Numbered from the stretch's first letter, positions 12,065 to 24,819 are shown. The stretch: 64,000 nt of DNA from Ehretia macrophylla (GCA_037974665.1 CM075769.1:19923139-19987138); one strand, 5' to 3'. Notes: a model not told the origin generated them from the letters alone. Program-made: numbers and translations.

Positions 12065-12081
12065 AAGTAATTCCAGCCAAC

Positions 12082-13800
12082 GCCTCTGCCTCATGTTCAA
12101 TTCTTTATGTGAAAAGAGATATTCCAGACTCTTATGATCTGTAAAGATTTCAATTTGTTACCCCAGAAATTGTGACGCCAATTTTTTAGTGCAAAGATAA
12201 TAGCCGCCAGCTCAAGATCGTGCGTCAGATAGTTCAGCTCATAGGGTTTCAGTTTCCTGGAGGCATATGCAATTACTTTTCCATTCTACATCAATACAGA
12301 GCCCAAACCCTCCTTAGAAGCATCACTATAGATTACCAGGTTATCAGTTCCCTCGTGTAATGCCAAAATAGGAGTCGTGGTTAACCTTTTCATCAATTCC
12401 TGGAAGCTAGCTTCACATTTCTCATTCCAATCAAACACAATTTTCTTCTTAGTAAGCTAAGTCAAAGGTCCAGCAATTTTAGAAAAGTCCTTGACAAATC
12501 TTCTATAATAACCTGCTAGACCCAGAAAACTGCGGATCTCTATAACAGTCTCAGGCCGTTTCCAAGCTAATACAACCTCAATCTTCGCCGAATCAATAGA
12601 ATTACCATGCTGCTAGATAATATGACTGAGAAAAGCAACCTACTTTAACCAGAACTCACATTTGCTGAATTTTGCAAACAATTTATGCTTTTGAAGAGTC
12701 TGTAATACAATCTTGAGATGTTGTTCATGTTCAGCCTCTAATTTCGAATAAACCAGAATGTCATCAATAAAAATAACTACAAAATGGTCTAGATATGATC
12801 TGAACACCCTTTGCATTAAATCCATAAATGCAGCGGAAGCATTAGTCAAACCAAATGGCAGAACAACAAACTCATAATGGCCATAACGAGTTCTAAAAGC
12901 AGTTTCAGGCACATCATCTTTCTTGATCCTCAACTGATAATAACCCTACCTCATATCAAATTTAGAAAATACCCTAGCACCTTTCAACTGATCAAATAAC
13001 TCTTCAATTAAAGGCGACGGATATTTGTTTTTTATAGTAACCTGATTGAGACCCCGATAATTAATACACAAGCGAAGAGATCCGTCCTTCTTTTTAACGA
13101 ATAAGACTGGTGCACCCCAAGGCGAAGAACTCGGCTGAATGAATCCCTTCTCAAGCAAATCCTGCAGCTGAACTTTCAATTACAGCAATTCAGGCAGAGC
13201 CATTCTATACAGAGTTCTAGAGATAGGTGTAGTCCCTGGCATTAGGTCAATCACGAATTCTACCTCTCTATCAGGTGGCAACCCAGGTAATTCTTCAGGA
13301 AAAATCCCCAGAAACTCTTTCGCTATAGGCACATCATTCAGTTTAAGCTGATCCATAGGTTGATTAATCAAGTAGGCCAAATAAGCATCACAACCTTTAT
13401 TCAGCAGTTTAGTTGCCTTAATAGAAGATATTATGCGAGTAGCCATAGACTTACGACTACCGGCAATCTCAATTATGGGTTGATTAGGCATTTCTAGTTT
13501 TACAATTTTTCTTCTACAATCTAGATAAGCATAATATTTACCCAACTAGTCCATACCCAAAATTATTTCAAAGTCCTTAAAAGGCAGGATAATCAAATCA
13601 ATAGGAAGGACTTGACCCCCAATACATAATTCACAGGCTTTACACACAGATTCAGTGAAAAACTTAGGGCCCATAAGTGAACCTACCTCAATGTTATAAG
13701 GCAATCTATCAATTTTCAATGCAGAAGATTGTGCGCACATAGGTATGATAAATGAGTGTGTAGCCCCGGAATCAATTAAAATTGTAACCGATTTATTATT
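12082..13800 (-). pseudogene. Element A proximal pol: protease, RT and RNase H
   Basis: Minus strand from 13800: ILIDSGATHSF, the retropepsin catalytic DSG, at about 13750-13780, then [49 protein letters not shown] and [19 protein letters not shown] with catalytic FIDD (complement of 12760-12771), and RNase H ([28 protein letters not shown]) to the LINE2 junction at 12081. Several stops break it, for instance near 13545 and 13180 and between 12640 and 12600. It duplicates domains also present at 3723-5550. The two RT copies are highly similar but not identical, so element A has two pol starts and no full integrase. Confidence 0.85.
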
Positions 13801-13849
13801 GAGAAGAAAAGTAGCTTCAACAACTACAGTCGTATCAAGAAGCTCTTCT

Positions 13850-14608
13850 GCATCTAAAGTAAATACTCGGGCCTGCCCCGTGGTGCTAGTGCTACAGTGG
13901 ATGCCCTAGTTTGAGTACCCTGTCTAGATGTCTGACCCCTAGTGTTCTTGAATTTCAAGCAATCCTTGACCTTGTGTTGGTCACTCCCGCAACCTATACA
14001 CCTGCTCAATCTCTTCCAGCAATTCTCTTCAGTATGGCCCTGACGCTGACAAAAGTTGCACTGCTGGTGACGTCTTGCAATAGTGCCTGAGTCTGAGTAG
14101 GCCTAGTATAACTCTGAGTCAACCTTAGTTGTTGACTCTGGCCAACTGAAGTAATCTGCCTCTGATACCTCTGAATCTACGTCTGATATGGTCATTTACT
14201 GGGCTAACTCGGCTCCCTAAACAAATCTGCTTTACGTTTCTCATATCTGGAGGCTATTCTGACTACTGCGGCGTAAGTGGTATCCTGGGTAGACAAATTC
14301 AACGAAATATCGGGCCTCAGCCCCATAATAAAATTTTGAATCCTCTTACTCTCCGGTTGTACTAAGGCTGGCATATAATGGGACAAGTAGGTGAAAGCAG
14401 CGTCATACTGATCAACTGTCATGTTGCCCTATTTTAGATTAATAAACTCCTATTCTCGCCTCTCAATAGCTATCTCTGTAATGAATTTCTCCCGAAACTC
14501 TCTGACAAACTCATCCGACATCCGTGGTATTGCCTCAGCCTCCTATCGGGATTTCACGGTATGCCACCACTACTCGACATCTCCCTCAAGCAGAAACTCA
14601 ACGCAAGC
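13850..14608 (-). pseudogene. Element A gag, C-terminal part with two zinc knuckles
   Basis: The minus strand encodes the gag capsid region (MSDEFVREFREKFITEIAIERREQEFI, then MTVDQYDAAFTYLSHYMPALVQPESKRIQNFIMGLRP, then YAAVVRIASRYEKRKADLF) and two zinc knuckles, CNFCQRQGHTEENC and CIGCGSDQHKVKDC, at roughly 13975-14065. Gag packages the element RNA. Stops occur in place of Trp and Gln codons. Element C is inserted at 14608/14609 within the WW-containing capsid segment; the N-terminal part of the same gag continues at 24507-24819. Confidence 0.85.
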
Positions 14609-17099
14609 TATGAGACCCCATATTTTGTCCTTATATCGATTTGCGTGTTTTGCCTCGATTTGCGTGATTTGACTTGTTTATGTGTTATATGAGTTAGAAT
14701 GAGTTAAATATGTGATTTATATTCCAAATACATGTTATATGTGCATTCATGAAATTTTCATCAAAATCGGCACCAAAAATTTTATCGCCGGTTTTAGTGA
14801 ATAGTATTTTGAACACATGTCCGCTAAAATTTTTACAGGGGTGTTTTAAGCATTTTTTAACCTAGTCCTCGGGTATTAATAGACCCGTGTTTGATTAAAA
14901 TGGATTTGGAATCGGTTTTGAAATTTTAAAGGTTTTTACACTTTCTTTTGCAAAAAATCGAGTTTTAGGCTGACTCGGGTGAAAATGTTTGAATGTAAAA
15001 TTCTTTGTCACCTAAAATAAATTATCTAGAATTAGTTTTAGTGTCAATTTAATGTTTGAGCAAGAAATAGTCAATAAATAAATTAAAAGACTAAAAATAA
15101 TATTAAAAGACTAAGGAAACTAACTTTGACTTTCTTTTATTTGTTTGACCTTTACATATTATGCATCAACACACATTAGCAAAGCACAAAAACACACTCA
15201 CTCACACACACATGGCCGAGAGCGATTAGAGATAAAAACAAAGAGTTTTCTTCAAGTTTTCAAAGAGATTTTTCATTAGAAATTGCATTTGAAGGCCAAA
15301 CTTCATCATCCAAAGCTTGATTCTACTTGTTGTGCATTCATTGAACATCTTTCTAGCTTCATAACATATCAAAGGTGAGAGAAAAATTCTAGATCTCAAA
15401 TGTCATTTTTTATGTTTTTGCATATAATTGAATTTTGAACCGTTAGAAAGTTGAATTGATGTTATATTATTGCTCAGTGCATGCTAAGTATCGTTTATAT
15501 GTGTTTATATAAGATTTGAATCGTTGTAGCATGAATTTTATTTTTCGGGTATTAAAAGTTGAGTTGTTGGCTATTTATTGAATATCTAGAGTTGTGGTGG
15601 TTGGAATCGATTGCTGTTAGCTTGTAAAAGTTTGTTAAATATGTGGTAGTAATATTGTAATTCTGAAATTTTGATTGTGATGTTGGTGTGAAAGTCCGAA
15701 AATTTCAGCCTAGGTGCATTGAGGTTTTAGGGTTGTTGGGCTTGATGTGGATGGTTTATGGTTGGTTTCCAAGGGGGTGAATGTTGTTGATTGAGTGGGT
15801 GAGTGTTAGAAACTGGTTTAGAGGTTATTGGATTCGTAGAATGTAAGTTATGACTTTTAGAAGTTCGGGTTGTCTTTCTTTAAAATGTTGTTATATGCCT
15901 TTAGATGTTTGGGTGGTGTTTGAGTGATTGAATTGTGAGTTGTTGATGGTTGGACTAGGGTTTGGTTGTGTGTTTAATGCATGTTAAGTTGGGTGGCCTA
16001 CTTTGTCATCTAACTTAGTTGTTTGTTGTTTAATTGAATAGTTGTTGTTATGTTGTTGAATTGATGATTATTGATTGATTATTGTTGAACCGGGAGATAG
16101 GCAACCTACTTTGTTGTCCTCCTGTGATAATTGATTATTGATGAACCGAGAGATAGTCAACGGAAAAGGTTGTCCTCATGTGATTGAATGTTTATTATTA
16201 TTGCTGAGTCTTGGTATATGTGTGCCACCTCTCGGGCAGCATCGGGCTGTCGGGTTGAAACCAGCATGACTACCACCATAGGCTACCCCCAACTCACATG
16301 ACGGAGGTGTCATGGAGGGAGGGGTTAGTGAGGTACCTCGGGTGCGTGAGTAATGGGGAGTTACAAGAAGAACGGTTGAGATCGTGATGGCGTTTGGAGC
16401 TACACCAATTAAAGTATCCTTTATTGATTGGTCGTTATAGTTAATGTGCTTACATTGTTATTGATGATTGTTGTGTGTTTACTGCTCAAACGATGATTTC
16501 CAAGGAGCATAGTAAATACAGTTAGAGATCTATCGAATCCTCACTGGGCTTATTTTATATAAGCTCACTCTCAATTATTGCATGCATATAGGTGTTACTG
16601 ATCCAGATTACGGGTATGTGCCTCTAGAAGAGGATTATGTGCCATATGTGGATGAGTCCTACGTGCCAGAGTCTTGTCCTTGATATTTGATGATGTACTT
16701 TTTGTTATATTGTATATTAAAACTAGTTGGTTTGTATTTATTTAAAATTTGTGATATATAAGATGTTGTAAAGATAATGGATTAATTGTTGCTAGCTTAG
16801 TAGTCTTGTTTTGGGAATATAATTAGGCTACTAGATTGGTTATAATCTATTTTGGGATTGTATGTTATATAGTAAATGTATGATATTAGAACGAATGCGT
16901 ATAACTTATGGATACAATGGTAAAGAATGTTTATTGTATATTGTGGTTGTGTTGTAAAATGTTGAATTAATGTGGAGTTGGATGTATAGGTTTCGAAGAG
17001 GTTGGTTTAAAGCTTCAGAGTCCTAATTACTATCGTTATACTGCCGAAATTCCGTTGCGTTCTGACTGATCGTAGGAAAGGTCGAGTTGGGGCGTTACA
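14609..17099 (+). repeat. 5' LTR of element C
   Basis: Begins TATGAGACCCC (the other LTR has TGTGAGACCCC, so a G-to-A change has hit the terminal TG) and ends GGGGCGTTACA. It has no coding capacity. At about 16070-16195 it contains a degenerate tandem duplication of about 60 bp (GAACCGGGAGATAG / GAACCGAGAGATAG units, each followed by a TTGTCCTC block), repeated in the 3' LTR. Confidence 0.92.
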
Positions 17100-17104
17100 T
17101 TAAG

Positions 17105-17116
17105 TGGTATCAGAGC
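17105..17116 (+). other. Primer binding site of element C (tRNA-Met type)
   Basis: TGGTATCAGAGC, complementary to the 3' end of plant initiator tRNA-Met, lies 5 nt after the LTR end. It primes minus-strand cDNA synthesis. Confidence 0.9.
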
Positions 17117-17389
17117 GCATGTTTAGCTATCAGCTGGGGTATCCTTGGAATGTGGGTAATGGTCTTAGCATGAAAGTATGTATGAAGTGAAAGAAAAGTG
17201 AAATATGTATTAATATGATTAAGTGATTAAATGACTATGTGATTTAGTGACTATGTGGTTATGTGATCAATTTGTTTATGTGATTGATAGTTAAGTGATT
17301 TATGTGTTTTATGTGAGTTGTTGTTTATTTGCTAATAATTGTCTATATCCTGTCTATGTGCAACCTGTGCTAACTCTTTGATTAGTAGA

Positions 17390-18655
17390 ATGACTGGTAG
17401 ACCAAAAACCAGAGGTAGGGCTAACGTAGTTGATGAAGCACCAGATAATGTGGCACCAGGCTGAGATAGGGGTGATGACCGTTTTGGTGTAGCCATGAAT
17501 AAGATTGCAAAGATTATGGCAGGGCAAGCACATATAATAGCAGGGCAGGCTGCCGAAGCACAGATGTTGCAGACTCAGTTGTTGAACGTTCAGGGTAGTT
17601 ACCACGGGCATGGTATGCTAAAAGAATTCTTGGGTTATTATCCGCCAAGATTTCAGGGGGCGCTGGATGACAGGAAGGCAGAAGCTTGGATTAACAAGAT
17701 AGAGAAGATATTCGATCCTCTAGACTATACTGATTAGAGGAAAGTCACTTATGCTGTTTACTTGTTTGATGATGAGGCAGAGGAATGGTGGCGCACAGTG
17801 AGAGTCGGTTGGGAGGCAAGAGGTACTCCGTATGTTTGGGATACCTTTTTGAGAGCGTTTCGGGCAAAGTATGTCCCGAGGATTGCACGGGAAAGGAGGG
17901 AGGCAGAGTTTCTGTCCTTGGTTCAGGGGAATGTTACGGTGGCTCAATATAAGGCCATTTTCACTAGACTATCCCGGTATGCACCAGAGTTTGTAGTAGA
18001 TAAGGAGCGCAAGACCAGGAGGTTTATGTTGGGTTTGAGGTCGGAGATTCAGGATACGATGGCCCTGAATCAGTAAGATATATTCTCTGAGGCTTTTGAT
18101 GTGGCATCCAGACTGGAAAAGAGGAAAGGGGAACAGATCGGACCTAGTTAGCCTAGCAAGAGGCCATTTCAGCCGCAGGGCCAGCAGGGTATGTATAGAC
18201 CTTCGGTACAGTAGGGTGGTTATAGGCCTTCGGTGCAGCAGGGTTCTTTCAGACTGCAGGGTCAGCAGGGTTACTATCGGCCTCAGTTTCAGTAGGGGTC
18301 TTATCAGGCTCAGTCACAGTAAAGGTCGGCCCAGTCTCAGGGTCAATATAGGCCCAGTGTTGTGAGACCTCAGCAGCAGGCTGGTATAGTTGGTTTTTCA
18401 GCTTTTGGTTCTTCTAGGGGCAGTGGCAGTGCTTCATCACCGTAGTGTACTTACTACAAGTGTTAGGGCCATGTGGAGGCCAACTGTAGGGCGAAGGCAG
18501 GAACGTGTTTGGGTTGCGATAGCAATCAGCATAGGGTGAAGGATTGCCCTAGATTACGGGGGTCTGAGGGTCAGACAGCGACCCAGGGTTATCAGGGTCG
18601 ACCTACTGGTGTGCACCTCAGCAGCAACGGGTTCAAGTTCGGGCCTACACAGTTG
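17390..18655 (+). pseudogene. Element C gag polyprotein region
   Basis: From ATG 17390 one frame runs through MTGRPKTRGRANVVDEAPDN, a helical segment (KIAKIMAGQAHIIAGQAAEAQMLQTQLL), the capsid core (FLGYYPPRFQGALDDRKAEAWINKIEKIFD, DDEAEEWWRTVR, FLRAFRAKYVPRIARERREAEFLSL, RKTRRFMLGLRSEIQ), a Gln-rich spacer with repeated RPSVQ / QGQQG motifs (about 18165-18400), and two zinc knuckles, the first damaged (CTYYKC-GHVEANC, second Cys apparently Tyr) and the second intact (CLGCDSNQHRVKDC). In-frame stops include 17462-17464, 17735-17737 and 18074-18076, mostly where relatives have Trp or Gln. The first frame is followed by pol in another frame at about 18658. Confidence 0.85.
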
Positions 18656-18657
18656 AT

Positions 18658-21600
18658 TTGGAGGAGGCACCTGAGGATACGGCAGTTGTGGAAGGTAACT
18701 TCCTTATACTCAATCAACTTGTTAAAGTGTTGATTGATTCTGGTGCTATGCATTCTTTCATTACGCCTACTTGTGTGCAACGTGTTAACTTGCAATCTGA
18801 AAGATTGCCTTATGTGGTTGAGATTAGTACTTCTTTAATTGATAAGTATGTGATTGACTTAGTTTGTAAAGACTGTAAAATACATGTTAAGGGTCAGGAT
18901 TTTCCAACAGACCTTATTTTATTTCCTATCCGAGGGCATGATGTTATCTTGGGTATGGACTGGCTTTCTAAGTATGATGCTCAGCTAAACTGTAGAACAA
19001 AGGTAGTACGGTTTCTTATGCCTGATCAACCAGTGATTGAGGTAGTGGGGAATCGGGATGCTAAGACGAGTTTTATTATCTCATCAACTAAAGTTGTTAA
19101 GCTGGTGAGTAAGGTGTTCGGGTTATCTAGCTTATTTGATCAACAAGCCATCTGATAAGCTAAAGCTAGAGGAAGTTCCTATTATTCGGGAATATCCCAA
19201 TGTATTTCCCGAGGAGTTGCCAGGGTTACCACCAGATAGAGATGTGGAGTTTGTGATCAATCTTATTCCCGGTACTCAACCTATTTCTAAATCAGCATAC
19301 CGGATGGCACCAGCTGAGCTTAAGGAACTTAAAACTCAGCTACAGGAGTTATTAGAGAAGGTTTTCATTAAGCAAAGTTCACCCTGGGGAGCACCTGTTT
19401 TATTTGTGAAGAAGAAGGATAGTACCTTGAGATTGTATATCGATTATCGTGGTTTGAATCAGGTGACCATCAAGAACAAGTATCCTTTGCCACTGATTGA
19501 CGAGTTGTTTGATCAACTTCAGGGTGCCAAAGTCTACTCTAAGTTTGACTTGAGGCAGGGTTATTATCAGCTTCAGATTCGTACGAAGGATGTTCCGAAG
19601 TTTGCTTTCAGGACTCGGTACGGGCATTATGAGTTTGTTGTTATGCCCTTTGGACTGACTAATGCACCGGCAGCATTTATGGACCTTATGCATCGGGTTT
19701 TTCAGCCGTACTTGGATCAGTTCATGGTAATCTTTATTGATGATATCTTAGTTTATTCTAAGTCTGAATCAGAGCATGAGCAACATCTACGGCTTGTCTT
19801 ACAGAAGCTACAGGAGCATCAGTTGTTTGCGAAGTTCAGTAAATGTGAATTTTGGCTGCAACGTATATCTTTTCTTGGCCATGTTATTACACAGAGCAGT
19901 ATTTCTGTAGATCCCACTAAGATTGAAGTGGTGATGTCTTGGAAACGACCGAAGAATGTTTTAGAGATTTGTAGCTTTCTTGGCTTGGCGGGTTATTATC
20001 GTAGGTTTGTTAAGGACTTTTCTAAGTTGTAGGGCCACTTTCTAAGTTAACTCAGAAATGGACTAGCTTTGTTTGGGATGAGAAATGTGAGAGTAGGTTT
20101 CAGGAGTTGAAAAAGAGATTGACTACCACTCTAGTACTTGCTCTACCAGAGGGGACCGATAATATGGTTATCTACAATGATGCATCCAAGGATGGTTTAA
20201 GTTGTGTACTTATGCAGAATGGTCGGGTTATTGCCTATGCTTCTAAGAAGTTGAAGCCATATGAGGTGAATTATCCGACTCATGATCTTGAGTTGGCAAC
20301 TGTTGTATTCGTACTAAAAAAATGGCGTCATTATCTGTGGGGCAGTAAGTTCGAAATTTTCACTGATCATAAGAGTCTTAAGTATTTGTTCTCATAGAAA
20401 GAGTTGAAATGTGTCAACAGAGATGGATGGAACTTCTCGGAGACTATAATTGTTCTATCAGCTATCTGCCTGGGAAGGCAAATGTTGTGGCAGACACTCT
20501 TAGCCGTAAGGCGAGTGTTTCTTGTTTGGCTATCAAGAAGTGGGAGGTTTTTGAGGAATTCACTTATTGGATATAGGAGTTGATCAGGGATCAGATCACG
20601 GATGATCAATCTGATTTCAAATTACATGAAGATGGTATTCTTCAGTTTCAAAACAGGGTTTGTGTTCCTAATGAACCGGGTTTAAGGCGAGGTATTTTGG
20701 AGGAGGCTCATAATTCTAAGTACACCATTCATCCCGGTGGAAACAAGATGTATCGGGATTTGAAGCAACATTATTGGTGGAATAACATGAAAAAGGATAT
20801 TGCTCAGTTTGTATCTAGATGTTTGACTTGTTAGCGAGAAAAGGCCGAACACCAACGACTTGCAGGGTTACTTCAGCCGTTGGCAATATCACAGTGGAAA
20901 TGGGAGCATATTACGATGGACTTCGTCTCTAGTTTGCCTAGAATGCCAAGAGGTAACGACGCAGTTTGGGTTGTCGTAGATCGTTTGACGAAGTCAGCTC
21001 ATTTCATTTCGATGAGGTTAGGGGATGAGGTTGCAAAGTTGGCAGATCTTTATTTGGATCAGATTATTACTATTCACGGGATTCCATCTAGTATTGTCTC
21101 AGATCGAGATCCTCGGTTTACTTCTCGTTTGTGGGAGAAACTTCAGGAGACTTTGGGTACTCAATTAAACTTCAGCACTGCGTATCATCCATAGACCGAC
21201 GGTCAGTCTGAGAGGACTATTCAGATTCTGGATGATATGCTTAGGGCTTGTGTTCTGGACTTCGGGAAGAACTAGGAGAAACATCTACCACTTGCCGAGT
21301 TTGCCTATAATAATAGTTATCAACCTACTATTGGGATGGCACCTTTTGTAGCTCTCTACGGCCGTAAGTGCCGTTCACCTTTGTATTGGGATGAAGTAGG
21401 GGAGATGAAGACTATTGATCTGACTATTATGCCAGAGCTTCTAGTGAGGATTAAGAATGTTCAGTTGATTAGGCAGAGAATGCTTACAGCGCAGAGCAGA
21501 TACAAGAGTTATGCTGATAAGCGTCGTCGGGATTTGAAGTTTGCAGTCGGGGATCGGGTTTTCTTGAAATTATCTCCTCGAAAGGGGTTTGCTTATTATG

Positions 21601-21998
21601 GTAAATGTGGTAAGCTGAGTCCGAGGTTTGCAGGGCCGTTTGAGATTACCGGGAGGGTTGGTAAGTTAGCATATCGGTTGGCTTTAACAGAGAACTTCTT
21701 TAATGTCTACGATGTCTTTCACGTGTCTAATTTGCAGAAATATAATCTGGATCCTTCTCATATTCTAGAGCCAGAGCCGTTACAGCTTCGTGAGAATCTG
21801 ACTTATGATGAGAGGCCGATTCACATTCTTGATCAGATGGAACGGGAACTGAGAACGAAGAAGATTCCGATGATCAAAGTATTGTGGAGGCATCACGGGA
21901 TTGAGGAGGCTACTTGGGAGAGGCGAGATCAAATGCAACAGCAGTACCCTGATCTTTTCCGTTCAGCAAGTAAGAATTTCATAGATGAGATTTCTTAA
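18658..21998 (+). pseudogene. Element C pol: protease, RT, RNase H, integrase, chromodomain-like end
   Basis: Protease (LIDSGAMHSF near residue 25, ILGMDWLSKYDAQLNC), linker ([16 protein letters not shown]), RT ([24 protein letters not shown], catalytic FIDD at 19733-19744), RNase H ([28 protein letters not shown]), integrase zinc finger (HNSKYTIHPGGNKMY...CLTC), core with all three catalytic acids (MDF Asp at 20919-20921, SDRD Asp at 21108-21110, GQSER Glu at 21210-21212), and a chromodomain-like end (MIKVLWRHHGIEEATWERRD). One-base losses near 19110 and 20031 shift the frame. Stops at about 20394, 20833, 21192 and 21276 replace Gln or Trp codons of relatives. The last codon is TAA 21996-21998, touching the polypurine tract. 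It resembles the Tekay/Del chromovirus lineage. Confidence 0.9.
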
Positions 21999-22009
21999 AG
22001 GGGGGAGAA
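21997..22009 (+). other. Polypurine tract of element C
   Basis: AAAGGGGGGAGAA immediately before the 3' LTR; it overlaps the pol stop codon by two bases. Confidence 0.88.
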
Positions 22010-24501
22010 TGTGAGACCCCATATATTGTCCTTATCTCGATTTGCGTGTTTTGTCTCGATTTGCGTGATTTGACCTGTTTATGTGTTATATAAGTTAGAA
22101 TGTGTTAAGTATGTGATTTATATTCCTAATACATGTTATATGTGCATTCATGAAATTTTCATCAAAATCAGCACTAGAAATTTATCGCCGGTTTTAGTGA
22201 ATAGTATTTTAGACACTTGTCTGCTAAAATTTTTACAGGGGTGTTTTAAACATTTTAAAACCTAGTCCTCAAGTATTAATAGACCCGTGTTTGATTTAAA
22301 TGGATTTGGAATCGGTTTTGAAATTTTAAAGGTTTTTACACTTTCTTTTGCAAGAAATCGAGTTTTAAGCCGACTCGGGTGAAAATGTTTGAATGTAAAA
22401 TTCTTTGTCACCTAAAATAAATTATCTAGAATTAGTTTAAGTGTCAATTTAATGTTTGAGCAAGAAATAGTCAATAAATGAATTAAAATACTAAAAATAG
22501 TATTAAAAGACTAAGGAAACTAACTTTGACTTTTTTTTATTTGTTTGACCTTTACATATTATGCATCAACACACATTAGCAAAGCACAAAAACATACTCA
22601 CTCACACACACATGGCCGAAAGCCATTAGAGAGAAAAACAAAAAGTTTTCTTCAAGTTTTCAAAGAGATTTTTCATTAGAAATTGCATTTGAAGGCCAAA
22701 CTTCATCATCCAAAGCGTGATTCTACTTGTTGGGCATTCATTGAGCATCTTTCTAGCTTCATAACACATCAAAGGTGAGAGAAAAATTCTAGATCTCAAA
22801 TGTCAATTTTTTTTTTTTTTTTTGCATATAATTGAATTTTGAACTGTTAGAAAGTTGAATTGATGTTATATTATTGCTCAGTGCATACTAAGAATCATTT
22901 ATATGTGTTTATATAAGATTTGAATAGTTGTAGCATGAATTTTATTTTTCGGGTATTAAAAGTTGAGTTGTTGGCTATTTGTTGAATATCTGGAGTTGTG
23001 GTGGTTGGAATCGATTGCTATTAGCTTGTAAACATTTGTTAAATATGCGGTAATAATGTTGTAAATCTGAAATTTTGATTGTGATGTTGGTGTGAAAGTC
23101 CGGAATTTTCAGCCTAGGTGCATTTAGGTTTTAGGGTTGTTGGGCTTGATGTGGATGGTTTATGGTTGGTTTCCAAGGGGGTGAAAGTTGTTGATTGAGT
23201 GGGTGAGTGTTAGAAACTGGTTTAGAGTTTATTGGATTAGTAGAATGTAAGTTATGACTTTTAGAAGTTTGGGTTGTCTTTCTTTAAAATGTTGTTATAT
23301 GCCTTTAGATGTTTCGGTAGTGTTTGAGTGATTGAATTGTGAGTTGTTGATGGTTGGATTAGGGTTTGGTTGTGTGTTTAATGCATGTTAAGATAGGTGG
23401 CCTATTTTTTCATCTAACTTAGTTGTTTGTTTTTTAATTGAATAGTTGTTGTTATGTTGTTGAATTGATGATTATTGATTGATTATTGTTGAACCAGGAG
23501 ATAGGCAACCTACTTTGTTGTCCTCCTGTGATAATTGATTATTGATGAATCGGGAGATAGTCAACGGAAAAGGTTGTCCTCCTGTGATTGAATGTTTATT
23601 ATTATTGCTAAGTCTTGGTATGTGTGTGCCACCTCTCGGGCAGTATCGGGCTGTCGGGTTGAAACCAGCATGACTACCATAGGCTACCCTCAGCTTGCAT
23701 GATGGAGGTGTCATGGAGGGAGGGGCTAGTGAGGTACCTCGGGTGCGTGAGTAATGGGAAGTTACAAGAAGAACGGTTGAGATCGTGATAGCGTTTGGAG
23801 CTACACCAATTAGAGTATCCTTTATTGATTGGTCATTATAGTTAATGTGCTTACATTGTTATTGATGATTGTTGTGTGTTTACTGCTCAAAGGATGATTT
23901 CCAAGGAGTATAGTAAAAATTGTTAGAGATCTATCCAATCCTTACTGGGCTTGTTTTATATAAGCTCACTCTCAATTATTGCATGCATACAGGTGTTACT
24001 GATCCAGATTACGGGTTCGTGCCTCCAAAAGAGGATTATGTGCCATATGTGGATGAGTCCTACGTGCCAGAGTCTTGTCCTTGATATTTGATGATGTACT
24101 TTTTGTTATATTGTATATTAAAACTAGTTGGTTTGTATTTATTTAAAAGTTTATGATATATAAGATGTTGTAAAGATAATGGATTAATTGTTGCTAGCTT
24201 AGTAGTCTTGTTTTGGGAATATGATTAGGCTACTAGATTGGTTATAATCTATTTTGGGATTGTATGTTATATAGTAAATGTATGATGTTGGAACGGAGGT
24301 ATATAACTTATGGATACAATGGTAAATAATGTTTATTGTATATTGTGGTTGTGTTGTAAAATGTTGAATTAATGTGGAGTTGGATGTATGGGTTTCGAAG
24401 AGGTTGGTTTAGAGCCTCGGAGTCCTAATTACTGTCGTTATACTGTCGAAATTCCGTTGCATCCTAACTGATCGTAGGAGGGGTCGAGTTGGGGCGTTAT
24501 A
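22010..24501 (+). repeat. 3' LTR of element C
   Basis: Begins TGTGAGACCCC and ends GGGGCGTTATA (the 5' LTR ends TTACA). It is collinear with 14609-17099 throughout, including the internal tandem duplication at about 23490-23600 and a T-tract near 22807 that differs in length. No genes are supported in it. Confidence 0.92.
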
Positions 24502-24506
24502 CAAGC

Positions 24507-24819
24507 AACCCTTCTCGCATCATTGTACTCGAGCCAATAAGAATTTTCTCCACTTTATTTAGCCGTTGCTCAGCCAACATATCATCGGGTTCTCTGAAGA
24601 AGCTAGACGGACCACGATGTAAGAATTTCTCAAGGTAGTTACCACTACCGCCTTCTGCTCCACCTTGACCCTGACCCGGATTACCAACGGGTACAAATCC
24701 TCCCTACCTCTGCAATACTTGTGCAATTCGGCCTATTGCAGTAGTCAACTGAGCATTAATAGTTTGTTGGTCTACTTCTTCCCCAGCATTCTAATTTCTG
24801 GTTTGACGGCGGGGCCCCA
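24507..24819 (-). pseudogene. Element A gag, N-terminal part
   Basis: Minus strand from ATG at about 24817: MGPRRQTRNQNAGEEVDQQT, then INAQLTTAIGRIAQVLQR, a Gly/Gln-rich segment (PVGNPGQGQGGAEGGSGN), and YLEKFLHRGPSSFFREPDD, MLAEQRLNKVEKI. It continues across the element C insertion into 14608-13850. A stop follows the VLQR segment. The start matches element C gag only loosely. Confidence 0.8.

Larger units (their letters stand above)
14609..24501 (+). mobile_element. Complete Ty3/gypsy chromovirus-like element C
   Basis: A full LTR retrotransposon of 9893 bp: LTR 14609-17099, primer site 17105-17116, gag, pol, polypurine tract 21997-22009 and LTR 22010-24501. The five bases CAAGC occur at 14604-14608 and 24502-24506 as the target duplication. 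The interrupted gag of element A resumes directly after the second copy, which confirms the limits. The two LTRs have nearly equal length (2491 and 2492 bp) and differ by a few percent by eye, so the insertion is older than E and F. Coding frames are near full length but carry scattered stops and small frameshifts. Confidence 0.95.

Noticed and set aside
17105..17116. tRNA-Met-like sequence, possible tRNA gene
   Set aside because: Only the 12-nt primer-binding complement is present, next to an LTR; no cloverleaf. The same applies at 25184, 29351, 36422 and 48519.
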